A stretch of 64,000 bases of DNA from Arcicella aurantiaca. GTDB taxonomy: Bacteria > Bacteroidota > Bacteroidia > Cytophagales > Spirosomataceae. Made by a program: the position numbers and the translations under genes. Shown in pieces: positions 1 through 9,073 of the stretch (positions are counted from its first letter, which is position 1; each line of letters opens with the position of its first letter). The stretch lies in NCBI RefSeq assembly GCF_003148625.1, contig NZ_QGGO01000023.1, forward strand, positions 21,166 through 85,165, given 5' to 3'. The notes beneath the pieces were generated by a model. The model was not told where the DNA came from, did not search any database, and saw only the letters and a list, made by a program, of their open reading frames with translations.

Positions 1-806
1 GCACCGCCAATTTCAGCTTGTAAAGCTAAAAATTCAGTATTATTAAGTACAGGGAGTTTTTTTACTACTTGTTGTATTGCGGTATAAAAACTGATTTCGG
101 TTAAAGGTTTTCCTTTTGAGCCTTGTTTTGTTGTTACAATTACGACCCCATTGGTAGAACCTGCTGCTCCATAAATACCTGCCGCAGAAGCATCTTTTAA
201 CACGTTGATTGACTCAATGGTATTAGGGTTAATTGCTTTTAAATTGGGAGTAATTACACCATCAACTACGTACAAGGGTTCACCACCATTTGGCGAGCCG
301 ATACCACGAACTCTAACGGATAATTCTGCCCCCGGAGAACCTGAGCCACTCAATACTTGAATTCCCGGAGATTTCCCTGTAATGGCATCAGCCGCATTCA
401 CAATTGGTCGGCTGGCAATATCTCCTACTTTTACCGCAGCAATGGCAGAAGTAATGTCTTGCTTTTTCTGACTACCATAGCCAATTACGACAATTTCTTT
501 TAAATCTTGGGTTGATAATTCAAGCGTGGCATTTATTTCAGCTTTACCGTTAATTGGGATAGATAAGGTTGTATAACCTACAAAACTAATTACCAAAGTT
601 CCGTTAGTTGGGGCTGAAATTTCATACTTCCCATCTACACCCGATGTTGTTCCTTTGCTCGTTCCGCTAATAGCAACCGTTGCACCTTGTTTTGGTAATC
701 CTTTTTCATCAAATATTTTTCCCTTAATGGTTAGATTTTGTGCTTGCCCACAAAGAGGAAGAAATATTGAAAGTAAACATAAAATAAGTAAATTTTTGAC
801 TTTCAT
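1..806 (-). CDS. SusC-like TonB-dependent receptor, N-terminal part
   Basis: My translation from the ATG at 806 gives a signal peptide (MKVKNLLILCLLSIFLPLCG), a carboxypeptidase-D-like regulatory domain (about residues 25-100, ending in a VVIGYG-type segment) and the start of a plug domain with the SusC-style 'LYVVDGVI' and 'DASAAGIYG' motifs. The reading frame is open to the left edge, so only about 268 residues are visible and the barrel lies outside. Such receptors import glycans through the outer membrane with a SusD lipoprotein, which would be expected next, beyond the edge. It is transcribed divergently from the triple-Y regulator at 1084, its likely controller. There is no STN domain, so signalling through a FecR anti-sigma factor is not expected. 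Confidence 0.93.
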   Translation of the reverse strand, partial: MKVKNLLILCLLSIFLPLCGQAQNLTIKGKIFDEKGLPKQGATVAISGTSKGTTSGVDGKYEISAPTNGTLVISFVGYTTLSIPINGKAEINATLELSTQDLKEIVVIGYGSQKKQDITSAIAAVKVGDIASRPIVNAADAITGKSPGIQVLSGSGSPGAELSVRVRGIGSPNGGEPLYVVDGVITPNLKAINPNTIESINVLKDASAAGIYGAAGSTNGVVIVTTKQGSKGKPLTEISFYTAIQQVVKKLPVLNNTEFLALQAEIGG

Positions 807-889
807 TTTTCTTAGATTTTTTTAAATAAATTAAATATGAAAGTCCAATATTATAGTAAACATTTCACTTGTAGGTATTTTTACTACTC

Positions 890-937
890 TACAAAAACAC
901 ATCATTGTATAAAATTTTATATTACAAAAACACATCA
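890..937. promoter_or_regulatory. Pair of 15-bp direct repeats in divergent promoter region
   Basis: TACAAAAACACATCA occurs exactly twice, at 890-904 and 923-937. The 33-bp spacing is about three helical turns, so both copies face the same side of the DNA. They lie between the SusC-like gene (start 806, minus) and the triple-Y regulator (start 1084, plus). A tandem site in this position is a plausible binding site for the regulator. Binding is inferred, not shown. Confidence 0.4.
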
Positions 938-1083
938 ACACAAATACAACTAATTGATTATCAACAATTAACATTCAAAACATTATTAATTTCAATTCAA
1001 TAAAAGATGTTAAATAGCCAATCTCGACTTAACTTCACAATAGGAAAGGAGATAAGTTCCTTTTTTAGATAAAATTTTAAGCG

Positions 1084-3987
1084 ATGATTACTAATTTTTC
1101 TTCTTATTCCTCCAAAATGAAATTTACACAAGTAAGTTTAGTATTATTTGTGGTCTTATTTTTGGTGATTTTATCAGGTTATAGTCAGCAAATCGGTCTG
1201 CCTGAAATTAGAAATTACAATCGACTCAACTATAAAGCAGACCCACAAAATTGGGACATCAATCAGGATAAAAATGGAAATATCTATTTCGCCAATAATA
1301 AAGGTTTAGTACAATTTGATGGCTCAACTTGGAGACGATATAATTTACCTAATGGAAGCCTAATTAGAGCATTTAAAATTGATACTTCTGGAAAGATTTT
1401 CGTGGGTGGCATTAACGAATTTGGTTATTTCAAACCAAACCCAAAAGGAATAATGACCTATTTTTCTCTCGCAAAATACCTCCCTCCTACTATGCTCAAA
1501 CAGATTGACATTGTATGGAAAGTCCATATCTTTCAAGGAGAAGTTTTTTTTCAATCTTTTGCAAAAGTATATATTCTTAAAAACAACAAATTAAGAATTG
1601 TCAGTCCGCCGAGTCGCTTCCAATTTTCATATCAAGTAAATAATCGTTTGTATTTTCAAGACCATAAAATGGGACTTTTGGAGTATAGAAATGGTAAAAT
1701 GGCTGTTCTACCAGAAACTAAGATTTTTAATAATGGCGAAATCTGGGGAATTATCGCATTTCCACATACAAATAAGCTATTAATCTCTACCCTAAATGAC
1801 GGACTTTTTGTTTATGATTTCAAAAAAGTAAGTGCTTGGAATACCGAAGCAAACGGTTTTATCAAAAAATATGGTTCTTTGGGAGGTGTTTTTTTGAAAA
1901 ATAAATTCATTATCAATACACCCACCAATGGAATTATTAAATGTGATACCGCAGGGAAAATTATTCAACATATTAACCTAAAAAATGGACTCCAAAACAA
2001 TGTTGTACTTTTCTCTTTTATTGATAGTAAACAAAATCTTTGGTTAGGCTTGGGAAATGGAATCGCTTTTTTGAATGAAAATTCTGCCTTTACCCGTTTA
2101 GGTGGCTATTATAACCTCAGTAGCGTTTATTCTTCTACCATTTACAAAGGCAATCTTTACGCAGCAACAGACGAAGGACTGTTTTATCACTCTTTAAAAG
2201 GAAATATAAAAGATAGTCCTTTTCAATTTGTAGAAGGTACATCAGGACAAAACTGGAATGTACAAGTGATTGACAATCAACTGTTCTGTGGAAGTAGTAA
2301 TGGTGCATTATTAATTGATGATGGCAAAATCGTTCAAACCATTGATTCAAAAGGATATTTAGGGTTCAAAAAACTTCCAAATCGCCCAAATACCCTTATT
2401 GGCTCAGTTTATAGTGGTTTTAATATTCTTGAAAAAGTAGGTGGAAATTGGACAGTTAAACATAAAATTGATGGCATTTATGTCTATCCGTTCTCGTTTG
2501 AAGTGGATAATAAATATCTGTGGTACAAGAAAGATGGCTCTTTATTTCAGATGGAATTTAGCGATGATTTAAAGACTTTTAAAAGTGTAAAAAACTATTC
2601 TAATTTATCCTCAAAAGATAAAGGCATAGGAAGTGTTCAACTGTTGGATAATAGCGTTTCTTTTCAAACCAATAATCACTTTTATCGTTATTCACAAAGC
2701 ACAAATACCTTTATTGAAGACAAAAAATACACAGCTATTTTTGCGACAATTCCGAGTGTACATATCATCAGAGAAGATGTTGATGGCAATATTTGGTATG
2801 TTTTCAAGGAGTCGTTGGGACTATTAAAAAAATCTCGCAATAGTTACTATAAAAACTTCATTGCTCCGTTTTCTAATTTAACTAACAACTTGATTATCAA
2901 CCACTTTTCTATAAATATATTCAGTAAAGACAATGTGATTGTTGGATTAACAGATGGATTAGCGTATTTTGATATGAAACAAATGAATAACTATGACAGT
3001 AAACCTATTGCTATGATAAGAAGTTTTGCATACCCCGAATCTTCTTCAATTTTGGGTAATGGACAAAAAGAATTAGCCGTTTACAATATTCCATATAAAT
3101 CAAATAACGTGGTTTTTACTTTTTCATCACCCACCTACGATAACCTCGAAAACGTTGAATACTCGTATAAATTAGAAGGCTTTGATAATCAATGGAGTAA
3201 GTGGTCAAATACTTATACAAAAGAATATACAAATCTCCGAGAAGGAACTTATAAAATGGTAGTGAAAGTTCGTAACAGTTACGGAATTCAGTCAAAAGAA
3301 ACATCTGTTTCCTTTAGAGTTTCACCTCCTTGGTACAGACACACAGTAGCTTATTTTGCTTATATCCTCCTTTCGTTGATAACTCTTTATATTATACGTA
3401 TAAGAATTGAAACAAAAATTCGTAGAAATAAGTATTTTGAATTAGTAGAGCAAAGAAAAATATACTTAGAGAAAGAAGCCAAAATTAGACAAGAACAGTT
3501 TGAGTTAGAACAAGAAATTGTAAGACTAAACAATGAAAAATTAAAGGCAAAAATTCTATTCAAAGACAAGGAATTGGTCAATAATTCATTGCAGGTTGTC
3601 AAGAAAAATAAAATCCTCAATGACATCATCACAAAAATGAAAAATATTGAAACAGAATCTTTGGAAGAATCAGTTAAAGTTCAATTTATTAAGCTAAATA
3701 AATCTATTGTAAAAGAAGTAAATTCGGATAAAAGTTGGAAAAATTTAGAGAACCATATCAAAAATGTTCATTACGATTTTTTGAAACGGTTGAAAGAAAA
3801 ATATCCAACGATTTCTCCCAGAGAACTGGATTTGTCAACCTATTTATTAATCAATATGTCCACTAAAGAAATTGCCGAGTTAATGAATATCACACCCGAA
3901 GGCGTTGAACTGGCTCGTTACCGTTTACGGAAAAAATTAGGACTCAATAGAAAAGATAATTTGATTAGCTTTTTGATGGATATATAG
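1084..3987 (+). CDS. Triple-Y sensor/regulator with C-terminal LuxR-like HTH
   Basis: The 967-residue protein has an N-terminal hydrophobic segment (about 15-35), a long propeller-like periplasmic region with repeats of the type 'NIYFANNKGLVQFDG', a Y_Y_Y domain (about 668-745, 'YSYKLEGFDNQWSKWS'), one membrane helix (about 755-777), a charged coiled coil (about 785-880) and a C-terminal HTH (about 910-967, 'STKEIAELMNITPEGVELAR'). It resembles hybrid two-component sensors but has no kinase or receiver, so sensing and DNA binding appear to sit in one polypeptide. A shorter start at 1117 would put the signal segment at the N-terminus and is equally plausible. It probably controls the divergent SusC-like gene. 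Confidence 0.85.
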   Translation: MITNFSSYSSKMKFTQVSLVLFVVLFLVILSGYSQQIGLPEIRNYNRLNYKADPQNWDINQDKNGNIYFANNKGLVQFDGSTWRRYNLPNGSLIRAFKIDTSGKIFVGGINEFGYFKPNPKGIMTYFSLAKYLPPTMLKQIDIVWKVHIFQGEVFFQSFAKVYILKNNKLRIVSPPSRFQFSYQVNNRLYFQDHKMGLLEYRNGKMAVLPETKIFNNGEIWGIIAFPHTNKLLISTLNDGLFVYDFKKVSAWNTEANGFIKKYGSLGGVFLKNKFIINTPTNGIIKCDTAGKIIQHINLKNGLQNNVVLFSFIDSKQNLWLGLGNGIAFLNENSAFTRLGGYYNLSSVYSSTIYKGNLYAATDEGLFYHSLKGNIKDSPFQFVEGTSGQNWNVQVIDNQLFCGSSNGALLIDDGKIVQTIDSKGYLGFKKLPNRPNTLIGSVYSGFNILEKVGGNWTVKHKIDGIYVYPFSFEVDNKYLWYKKDGSLFQMEFSDDLKTFKSVKNYSNLSSKDKGIGSVQLLDNSVSFQTNNHFYRYSQSTNTFIEDKKYTAIFATIPSVHIIREDVDGNIWYVFKESLGLLKKSRNSYYKNFIAPFSNLTNNLIINHFSINIFSKDNVIVGLTDGLAYFDMKQMNNYDSKPIAMIRSFAYPESSSILGNGQKELAVYNIPYKSNNVVFTFSSPTYDNLENVEYSYKLEGFDNQWSKWSNTYTKEYTNLREGTYKMVVKVRNSYGIQSKETSVSFRVSPPWYRHTVAYFAYILLSLITLYIIRIRIETKIRRNKYFELVEQRKIYLEKEAKIRQEQFELEQEIVRLNNEKLKAKILFKDKELVNNSLQVVKKNKILNDIITKMKNIETESLEESVKVQFIKLNKSIVKEVNSDKSWKNLENHIKNVHYDFLKRLKEKYPTISPRELDLSTYLLINMSTKEIAELMNITPEGVELARYRLRKKLGLNRKDNLISFLMDI

Positions 3988-4048
3988 GCAAACACAGCAA
4001 AATACACGAAAAATTGCTTCATGTTTTGAAAATTTCCTCAATTCAGCC

Positions 4049-4090
4049 AAACACATTTACCCTAAGTTTAGGGTAAATGTGTTTTGATTT
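4049..4090 (+). terminator. Rho-independent terminator after the triple-Y regulator
   Basis: A 17-bp inverted repeat (4049-4065 and 4068-4084) has almost no loop and is followed on the plus strand by TTTTGATTTTT. The stop codon of the convergent GH2 gene lies inside the right arm. The T-tract favours termination of the plus-strand regulator; the hairpin may also protect the GH2 transcript end. Confidence 0.75.
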
Positions 4091-6524
4091 TTAGTCTTGT
4101 ACTTTTTAACCCATCTGCTACTGCTTTAATGGTCATTTCACCTGCTTGTTCATTGGGCTGAACAATTACCAATCCTTTACCTTGAAAGACTTTTTTCTCA
4201 GGTTGCTGAAAACTACTCATATCTCTTGGGTTTCCATTGCCTACCCCAATGATTTTGCCATTTCCTTCAATCTTGAATTTTACTAAAACATCATCTACAT
4301 TTGGCACAACATTTCCTGCTTCATCTACCATTTCAACGCTGATAAAGGCTAAGTCATTTTTATTGGCTTTAATGGTGGCTCTGTCAGCTTTTAAGCGAAT
4401 AGCAACGGGTTTTCCTGTTGTTGTGAGTGTTTCAGAAGCCACTTCTTTATCTCCTTCAAAACATCGTGCTACTAATTTTCCTGCGGTATAAGGCACTGAA
4501 AAAGTGGCTGTTATTGAGCCTTTTTCAAGCGTTTTTTCAGCCATGATTTTTCCATTTAATTCCAATTTTACGCTTGAACTTCTCGTAAAAACCCTGACTT
4601 GCAAAGAATCGTTTTCGTGTCCTGTCCATGTCCAAGATTTCATTTCATCTGGAAAACCATAAAAACCCGTTTGTTCTTTGTATCCTGCTGGAATTGGGCG
4701 GTGTACCATCATTTCAATTTTACTTCTTCGCCAAACAATATCTAAATAATAGGAAGCCGATTTTTTGTTGCCAATCAAATCTAATTCACCTGTATAAGAG
4801 TTAAAAATGGGAAATTGTGGCGACATAAAATCTTCTACAAACCCTTTCCATTTTTCATTTGCCCCCTTCGTGCGTGCCAAGCCAATACCTGCTTCGCCCA
4901 AATAATCTATACCTGCCCAACTAAAAGTGCCAATTATGTAAGGGTTATTTTCTACAAAATTCCAGTTTTCAAGGGCTTTGGGTGGAAAATACTCCGTAGC
5001 CATCATAATTCTTTTGGGAAATTTCTTGTGGTCGCTTTCATAATATTGCGTAGCATAATTGTACCCACCAACATCGAGTGGAGCAAATGAAGGTGCTGTG
5101 GTGTCCCATTTTTTTCTTTTTAACATTGGCACATGAAACGGAATGGCTGCCGTAATTGGTCTGGTTGCATCTAAATTACGGGCGAAATCTGCTAATTTTC
5201 GTGATGTTTCATAACCCAAACTATCTACTACTTCGGGTAATTCGTTGCCAATACTCCACATAATAACCGAAGGGTGATTAAAGTCTTTTTGAATCAATGT
5301 AGTCAAATCTTTTTGCCACCAATCTTTGAAATAATCAGCATAATCATCGGGCGTTTTATTGATATTCCACATATCAAAGGCTTCATTTATTACCACCATT
5401 CCAAGTCTATCGCAAGCATCTAAAATCTCCGCAGAATAGGGATTATGAGCAAAACGAACGGCATTATAACCATTCTTTTTCAGCAATTCTATCTTGCGTT
5501 CTTCTGCTCTATCAATCGCCATTGCTCCCAATGCTCCGTTATCGTGATGAATGCAAGCACCTTTGAGTTTTACATTTTTTCCATTCAAGGTAAAACCAGT
5601 TTCAGCCTCAAAATGAATACTTCTTACGCCAAAATTTTGCGTGTATTCATCAATCGTTTTACCATTTTGTTTGAGGCTTATTTTGGCTTTGTATAAATGA
5701 GGATTTTCAATATTCCACAATTGAGGATTTTTCAAAGGAATGATTTGCTCAACTATGTTTCCATTAGAAATTTGCTTGATATTTGTTACAACCAACTTAT
5801 TATCAGCAGAATACAATGTGGTAACAATTGAAAGATTAGGAGAAATATTTTTGATTTTTGTAGCAATAGAAATTTCTGCCGATTGTTCTGAAACCTTATT
5901 TGAAACAATTTGAACACCCCAATTTTCAATATGACTTAGATTCAACACCGAAAGCCAAACATGACGATAAATCCCCGAACCTGAGTACCAACGAGAATTA
6001 TCTCCTTCGTTTTTAACTTCGACCGCAATCACATTTTCTTTTCCTGCTGGGTTCAAAAAATCCGTCAGGTCATAGACAAAAGCCGTATAACCATTGGGTT
6101 GATTTCCGAGATGATGTCCGTTTATCCAAACATCTGAATTCATATAAACGCCATCAAATTGAATTAATACTTTTTTGCCAACGGTACTTTTATCCAAAAC
6201 AAAATGTTTTCTGTACCAAGCCGTTCCACCAACGGTGAAAGCAGTAGCATTTTTACCAATGGCGTTTTTATAAAAAGGTCCCCGACTGGATAGTCCAATT
6301 GTTGTATCAGTCGGATTTTGGGCTAAATCTTCAATACTCCAATCATGCGGAATGTTTAATTTTCGCCAAGTTGCATCATTGAAACTATTTTCTTTAGCAT
6401 CTATTTTATTACCTTTTTGAAATTTCCAATCGTAGTCAAAAGATTGATTTCTACCTGCTTTTATTTGTGAAAAAGCGGTTTTGAATGTGAATAAAAAGAT
6501 GATTACGACTAAGTTTTTTTTCAT
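4068..6524 (-). CDS. Glycoside hydrolase family 2 enzyme (beta-galactosidase-like)
   Basis: The 818-residue protein has a signal peptide ending near 'TAFSQ', a GH2 sugar-binding jelly-roll domain, an Ig-like domain and a TIM barrel. Clan-A catalytic motifs are present: acid/base Glu at about 428 ('IGNELPE') and nucleophile Glu at about 511 ('MMATEYF'). The C-terminal part after about residue 600 fits the DUF4982 and Big/invasin-like domains common in Bacteroidota GH2 enzymes. It should hydrolyse a beta-linked sugar in the periplasm or at the cell surface; galactose is the usual substrate but glucuronide or mannoside activity cannot be excluded. It converges with the triple-Y regulator. Confidence 0.92.
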   Translation of the reverse strand: MKKNLVVIIFLFTFKTAFSQIKAGRNQSFDYDWKFQKGNKIDAKENSFNDATWRKLNIPHDWSIEDLAQNPTDTTIGLSSRGPFYKNAIGKNATAFTVGGTAWYRKHFVLDKSTVGKKVLIQFDGVYMNSDVWINGHHLGNQPNGYTAFVYDLTDFLNPAGKENVIAVEVKNEGDNSRWYSGSGIYRHVWLSVLNLSHIENWGVQIVSNKVSEQSAEISIATKIKNISPNLSIVTTLYSADNKLVVTNIKQISNGNIVEQIIPLKNPQLWNIENPHLYKAKISLKQNGKTIDEYTQNFGVRSIHFEAETGFTLNGKNVKLKGACIHHDNGALGAMAIDRAEERKIELLKKNGYNAVRFAHNPYSAEILDACDRLGMVVINEAFDMWNINKTPDDYADYFKDWWQKDLTTLIQKDFNHPSVIMWSIGNELPEVVDSLGYETSRKLADFARNLDATRPITAAIPFHVPMLKRKKWDTTAPSFAPLDVGGYNYATQYYESDHKKFPKRIMMATEYFPPKALENWNFVENNPYIIGTFSWAGIDYLGEAGIGLARTKGANEKWKGFVEDFMSPQFPIFNSYTGELDLIGNKKSASYYLDIVWRRSKIEMMVHRPIPAGYKEQTGFYGFPDEMKSWTWTGHENDSLQVRVFTRSSSVKLELNGKIMAEKTLEKGSITATFSVPYTAGKLVARCFEGDKEVASETLTTTGKPVAIRLKADRATIKANKNDLAFISVEMVDEAGNVVPNVDDVLVKFKIEGNGKIIGVGNGNPRDMSSFQQPEKKVFQGKGLVIVQPNEQAGEMTIKAVADGLKSTRLKIKTHLP

Positions 6525-6708
6525 TTCTTTACTGTTTGCAATCCACGTAACATCAATATTGTGTTTTTAGGGGTAAAATATACATTTCAAGTATTTATCA
6601 AGAATCCACCACAACTCTCCGACTAACAAGAAGTTTAACCCAACTTCACCAACCATAGCCGACCCAACAACTAAATCATAATCTATATTTACCCCTTTAA
6701 TTTTTAAG

Positions 6709-7086
6709 CTATTTTATTCTCTTTGCTTTCGCATCAAACATTCCCATTAATTGCCCTTTTAGGTTGTCATTGTCTTCTTTTTTCAAGGGTAATGTTACAT
6801 CATAACCTGAAGTTGAAAATGCTATTTCAATTTCGCCCTCTTTTTCTTCAATAGAAGTAATGGGAATTGCAGGTTTTGTTGAGTCTGTTGCATCTTTAAG
6901 TTCACCCATCAATTTTCCCTCTTTACGTATAAGTTCGGTTATCATTTTACTGTCGCCATTGGGTGTACCAAAAATGGTAATTTCCCATTTTCCTACAAAG
7001 AAGTCTGTTTTGGCTGATGTTTGAGAAAAACCATTGATTGCTACTCCGAAGAATAATGCAATTAGAAGAATACATGCTTTTTTCAT
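6709..7086 (-). CDS. Small secreted lipocalin-like hypothetical protein
   Basis: I start at the ATG at 7086 (not the longer frame from 7110) because it opens directly with a signal peptide, 'MKKACILLIALFFGVAING'. The mature part is about 105 residues, with 'VGKWEITIFGTPNGD' and alternating beta strands suggesting a small calycin or lipocalin-like barrel. No catalytic motif is visible. Its upstream region carries a palindrome with a promoter-like box that is repeated upstream of the secreted isomerase at 9074-9943, so the two may share a regulator. Function unknown. Confidence 0.7.
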   Translation of the reverse strand: MKKACILLIALFFGVAINGFSQTSAKTDFFVGKWEITIFGTPNGDSKMITELIRKEGKLMGELKDATDSTKPAIPITSIEEKEGEIEIAFSTSGYDVTLPLKKEDNDNLKGQLMGMFDAKAKRIK

Positions 7087-7164
7087 TTTTTGAAAGTGGT
7101 TTTTTACCACGGTTAAGATTTAATTTTTAACAATTAAGAAATAAAGATTTTGAAAATCTTGGGG

Positions 7165-7211
7165 TAAAGGTATAGCTATTTTTTTATTGTCTAAAATAAT
7201 AGACAATAAAA
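7165..7211 (-). promoter_or_regulatory. Palindromic operator plus -7-like box for the secreted protein gene
   Basis: A perfect 12-bp inverted repeat (TTTTATTGTCTA, 6-nt spacer, TAGACAATAAAA) covers 7182-7211. Ten nt downstream on the minus strand is TACCTTTA (7172-7165), one mismatch from the Bacteroidota -7 consensus TAnnTTTG. The same palindrome core and the same 10-nt offset recur at 9997-10045. The divergent Nudix regulator at 7308 is the natural candidate to bind here. Confidence 0.55.
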
Positions 7212-7274
7212 TTTGCAAATATTTTATATTAGAATAGTTATATAGTATGAATGGTTTTTATACCAGATGAAAGC

Positions 7275-7282
7275 TACCTTTG
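7275..7282 (+). promoter_or_regulatory. Bacteroidota -7 box for the Nudix regulator
   Basis: TACCTTTG matches TAnnTTTG exactly and lies 26 nt before the start codon. No good TTTG -33 box is seen at the expected distance, so this is only a candidate. Confidence 0.4.
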
Positions 7283-7307
7283 CACAAACATTTAAGCAGT
7301 CCCACAA

Positions 7308-8039
7308 ATGAATCATTTTAATAGTCAAACCTATATTCCTCAACTGGCGATTGATTGCGTAATATTTGGATATAAAGAAAAAGAGTTGAAAGTATTGGTT
7401 TCAAAAATTCATTTCAAGGGTGATATTTACTCTTTGCCAAGTGGTTTTATTTTTCAGCACGAAGGAGTTGATGAAGCCGCTCACCGCATACTCAAAGAGC
7501 GAACAGGAATTGCTAATATCTTTCTGGAACATTACCAAAATTTTGGTCAGGCAAATAGGACTAATAAGGCGATTTTTCAAAAAATTATAGAAAAGAATAG
7601 AGAATTTTTTGAAAGTGAAAAGATAATTTTCACACAAGCAGATTTGGAGTGGCTTACAAGCCGATTTGTTTCTTTAGGCTATTATGCTTTGGTTGACATC
7701 AATAAAGTGACACTAACCAAAACAGAGATGGATGAGTCAATGGAATGGTATAATATTCACGAACTGCCTAATTTGATGATGGACCATGAAGAAATGGTAA
7801 AAAAAGCTTTAAAATATCTTCGTTTGCATCTTGATACAAACATCATTGTTTTTAACCTACTTCCTGAAACATTTATCATGAAAGAAGTACAAGATTTGTA
7901 TGAAACAATTTATGAAGAAACTTATTCTCGAAATAATTTTCAAAAGAAAATCCTTGATTTGAAAGTTTTGGAGCGTCTTGAGAAAAAATTTACTGGTGCT
8001 CAAAATAAAGCCCCTTATTTATATCGATTTAAAAGATAA
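7308..8039 (+). CDS. Nudix-fold transcriptional regulator (NrtR/AraR type)
   Basis: The 243-residue protein has an N-terminal Nudix-fold domain (about 8-150) and a C-terminal winged-helix region (about 160-240, 'FIMKEVQDLYETIYEE' and 'RNNFQKKILDLKVLERLEKK'). This is the arrangement of NrtR/AraR-like regulators, which use a sugar or nucleotide as effector. The Nudix box starts 'GFIFQHEG' but continues R-I-L-K-E-R-T-G, so several catalytic acidic residues are replaced and hydrolase activity is unlikely. It is divergent from the small secreted protein gene. Two nearby palindromes are its best candidate operators. Effector unknown; a pentose or its derivative is typical for Bacteroidota members. 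Confidence 0.85.
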   Translation: MNHFNSQTYIPQLAIDCVIFGYKEKELKVLVSKIHFKGDIYSLPSGFIFQHEGVDEAAHRILKERTGIANIFLEHYQNFGQANRTNKAIFQKIIEKNREFFESEKIIFTQADLEWLTSRFVSLGYYALVDINKVTLTKTEMDESMEWYNIHELPNLMMDHEEMVKKALKYLRLHLDTNIIVFNLLPETFIMKEVQDLYETIYEETYSRNNFQKKILDLKVLERLEKKFTGAQNKAPYLYRFKR

Positions 8040-8152
8040 ACACCAATTTAGCATCTCAACAAAAAAACACAAATCATTAATAATCAATTATTTATACAAC
8101 ATCAAATATAAAATAATACTAATTTTAAAAAGATATTGCGTGTATGAGTTTC

Positions 8153-8341
8153 TACGGAAGTCGTCCTTTTGAAGGCTATGGTTTATACACAAATTGATAG
8201 AATAAAAAAAGCCGTAGGCTTGACCGATTTTGTAGCGGTGGGTTAAAACCCACCGCTACAAAATCGGTCAAGCCTACGGCTCTAAATACATATTCAAATA
8301 CTTGTGTATAAACCGTAGCTTTCAAAACGAAGACTTCCGTA
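8153..8341. repeat. MITE-like inverted-repeat element, copy 1
   Basis: The outer arms (8153-8192 and 8301-8341) are imperfect inverted repeats beginning TACGGAAGTCGTC. The inner arms (8210-8244 and 8247-8281) are perfect 35-bp inverted repeats with a 2-nt loop, containing AGCCGTAGGCTTGACCG. No reading frame lies within. A related copy is at 26345-26645 and a more distant one at 58999-59204. This looks like a non-autonomous palindromic element; no target-site duplication was evident by eye. It fills most of the gene-free stretch after the Nudix regulator. Confidence 0.75.
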
Positions 8342-8421
8342 AAATACGCACCGAATATTTAAAACTGGTATAAATTTCAAAATTCGTTGATTATGAAGTG
8401 CATTACTTACCTTTTTTAAAT

Positions 8422-8474
8422 TAGACTTCCTGCGAAAGTGTTTTACGACTTAAAACACTTTCGCAGGAAGTCTA
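8422..8474. repeat. 24-bp-arm palindromic repeat, copy 1
   Basis: The perfect arms 8422-8445 and 8451-8474 contain TAGACTTCCTGCGAAAGTG with a 5-nt loop. A second full copy is at 31715-31773 and a half copy at 27042-27072. It ends 10 bp before the TfoX_N start, so it lies in that gene's leader or promoter. Confidence 0.75.
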
Positions 8475-8484
8475 TTAGTATTAT

Positions 8485-8829
8485 ATGGCTTATAACGAAG
8501 ATTTAGCAAATAGAATACGAGAACGACTCGCTGACCTTCCTATACAAAACATCATTGAAAAAGAAATGATGGGAGGACTTACTTTTATGGTGAATGATAA
8601 AATGTGTGTTGGGATAATAAAGGATGAATTAATGTGTAGAATTGACCCTACTTTGCAAGATAATGAAGTGGAAAAGATTGGTTGTAGAACGATGGATTTT
8701 ACAAAGCGACCGATGAAAGGCTATATTTTAATTGATGAAAGTGGCATGAGTTCTCAAAACGATTTCAACTATTGGATAAATCTTGCCATTGAGTTTAATC
8801 AATTCGCAAAAGCTTCGAAGAAAAAGTAA
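8485..8829 (+). CDS. TfoX N-terminal domain family protein
   Basis: This 114-residue protein is a single TfoX_N domain: 'MAYNEDLANRIRERL', then 'EKEMMGGLTFMVNDKMCVGI' and 'MDFTKRPMKGYI'. In gammaproteobacteria TfoX/Sxy is a competence regulator, but short stand-alone TfoX_N proteins are widespread in Bacteroidota and their role is not known. It has no signal peptide, so it is cytoplasmic. It appears monocistronic, flanked by a palindromic repeat upstream and a clear terminator downstream. Confidence 0.85.
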   Translation: MAYNEDLANRIRERLADLPIQNIIEKEMMGGLTFMVNDKMCVGIIKDELMCRIDPTLQDNEVEKIGCRTMDFTKRPMKGYILIDESGMSSQNDFNYWINLAIEFNQFAKASKKK

Positions 8830-8900
8830 AATTCAAAAACCCCTCAGTTAGATTAAACAGAAGGCTTATTAAACAGTGTAATAAGTACATCGTTCCGAAA

Positions 8901-8968
8901 AAAAGAATCTACGGATAATGTAGATTCTTTTTTTTGTTTTTATTTACTCTTGATTTTTATCAAGAGTA
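8901..8968 (+). terminator. Terminator hairpin and a second adjacent hairpin after TfoX_N gene
   Basis: The stem AAAAGAATCTAC (8901-8912) pairs with 8920-8932 and is followed by a T-rich run, a standard rho-independent terminator for the plus strand. A second hairpin (TACTCTTGAT / ATCAAGAGTA, 8945-8968) follows, between convergent genes. Confidence 0.75.
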
Positions 8969-9073
8969 AGAATTAGGCGGTTCGCTGCTGATATTTTGCC
9001 TGACTATCTTGCAACATACTGATTAACAAGAAGTTCCAACACTAATACCCAACAACTAAATCCTAACCCCTAA

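Noticed and set aside
1046..1060. AAAGGAGATAAG as a Shine-Dalgarno site for the triple-Y regulator
   Set aside because: It is more than 20 nt from the start codon and Bacteroidota rarely use such sites; it also pairs with TTCCTTTTTT as a small hairpin.
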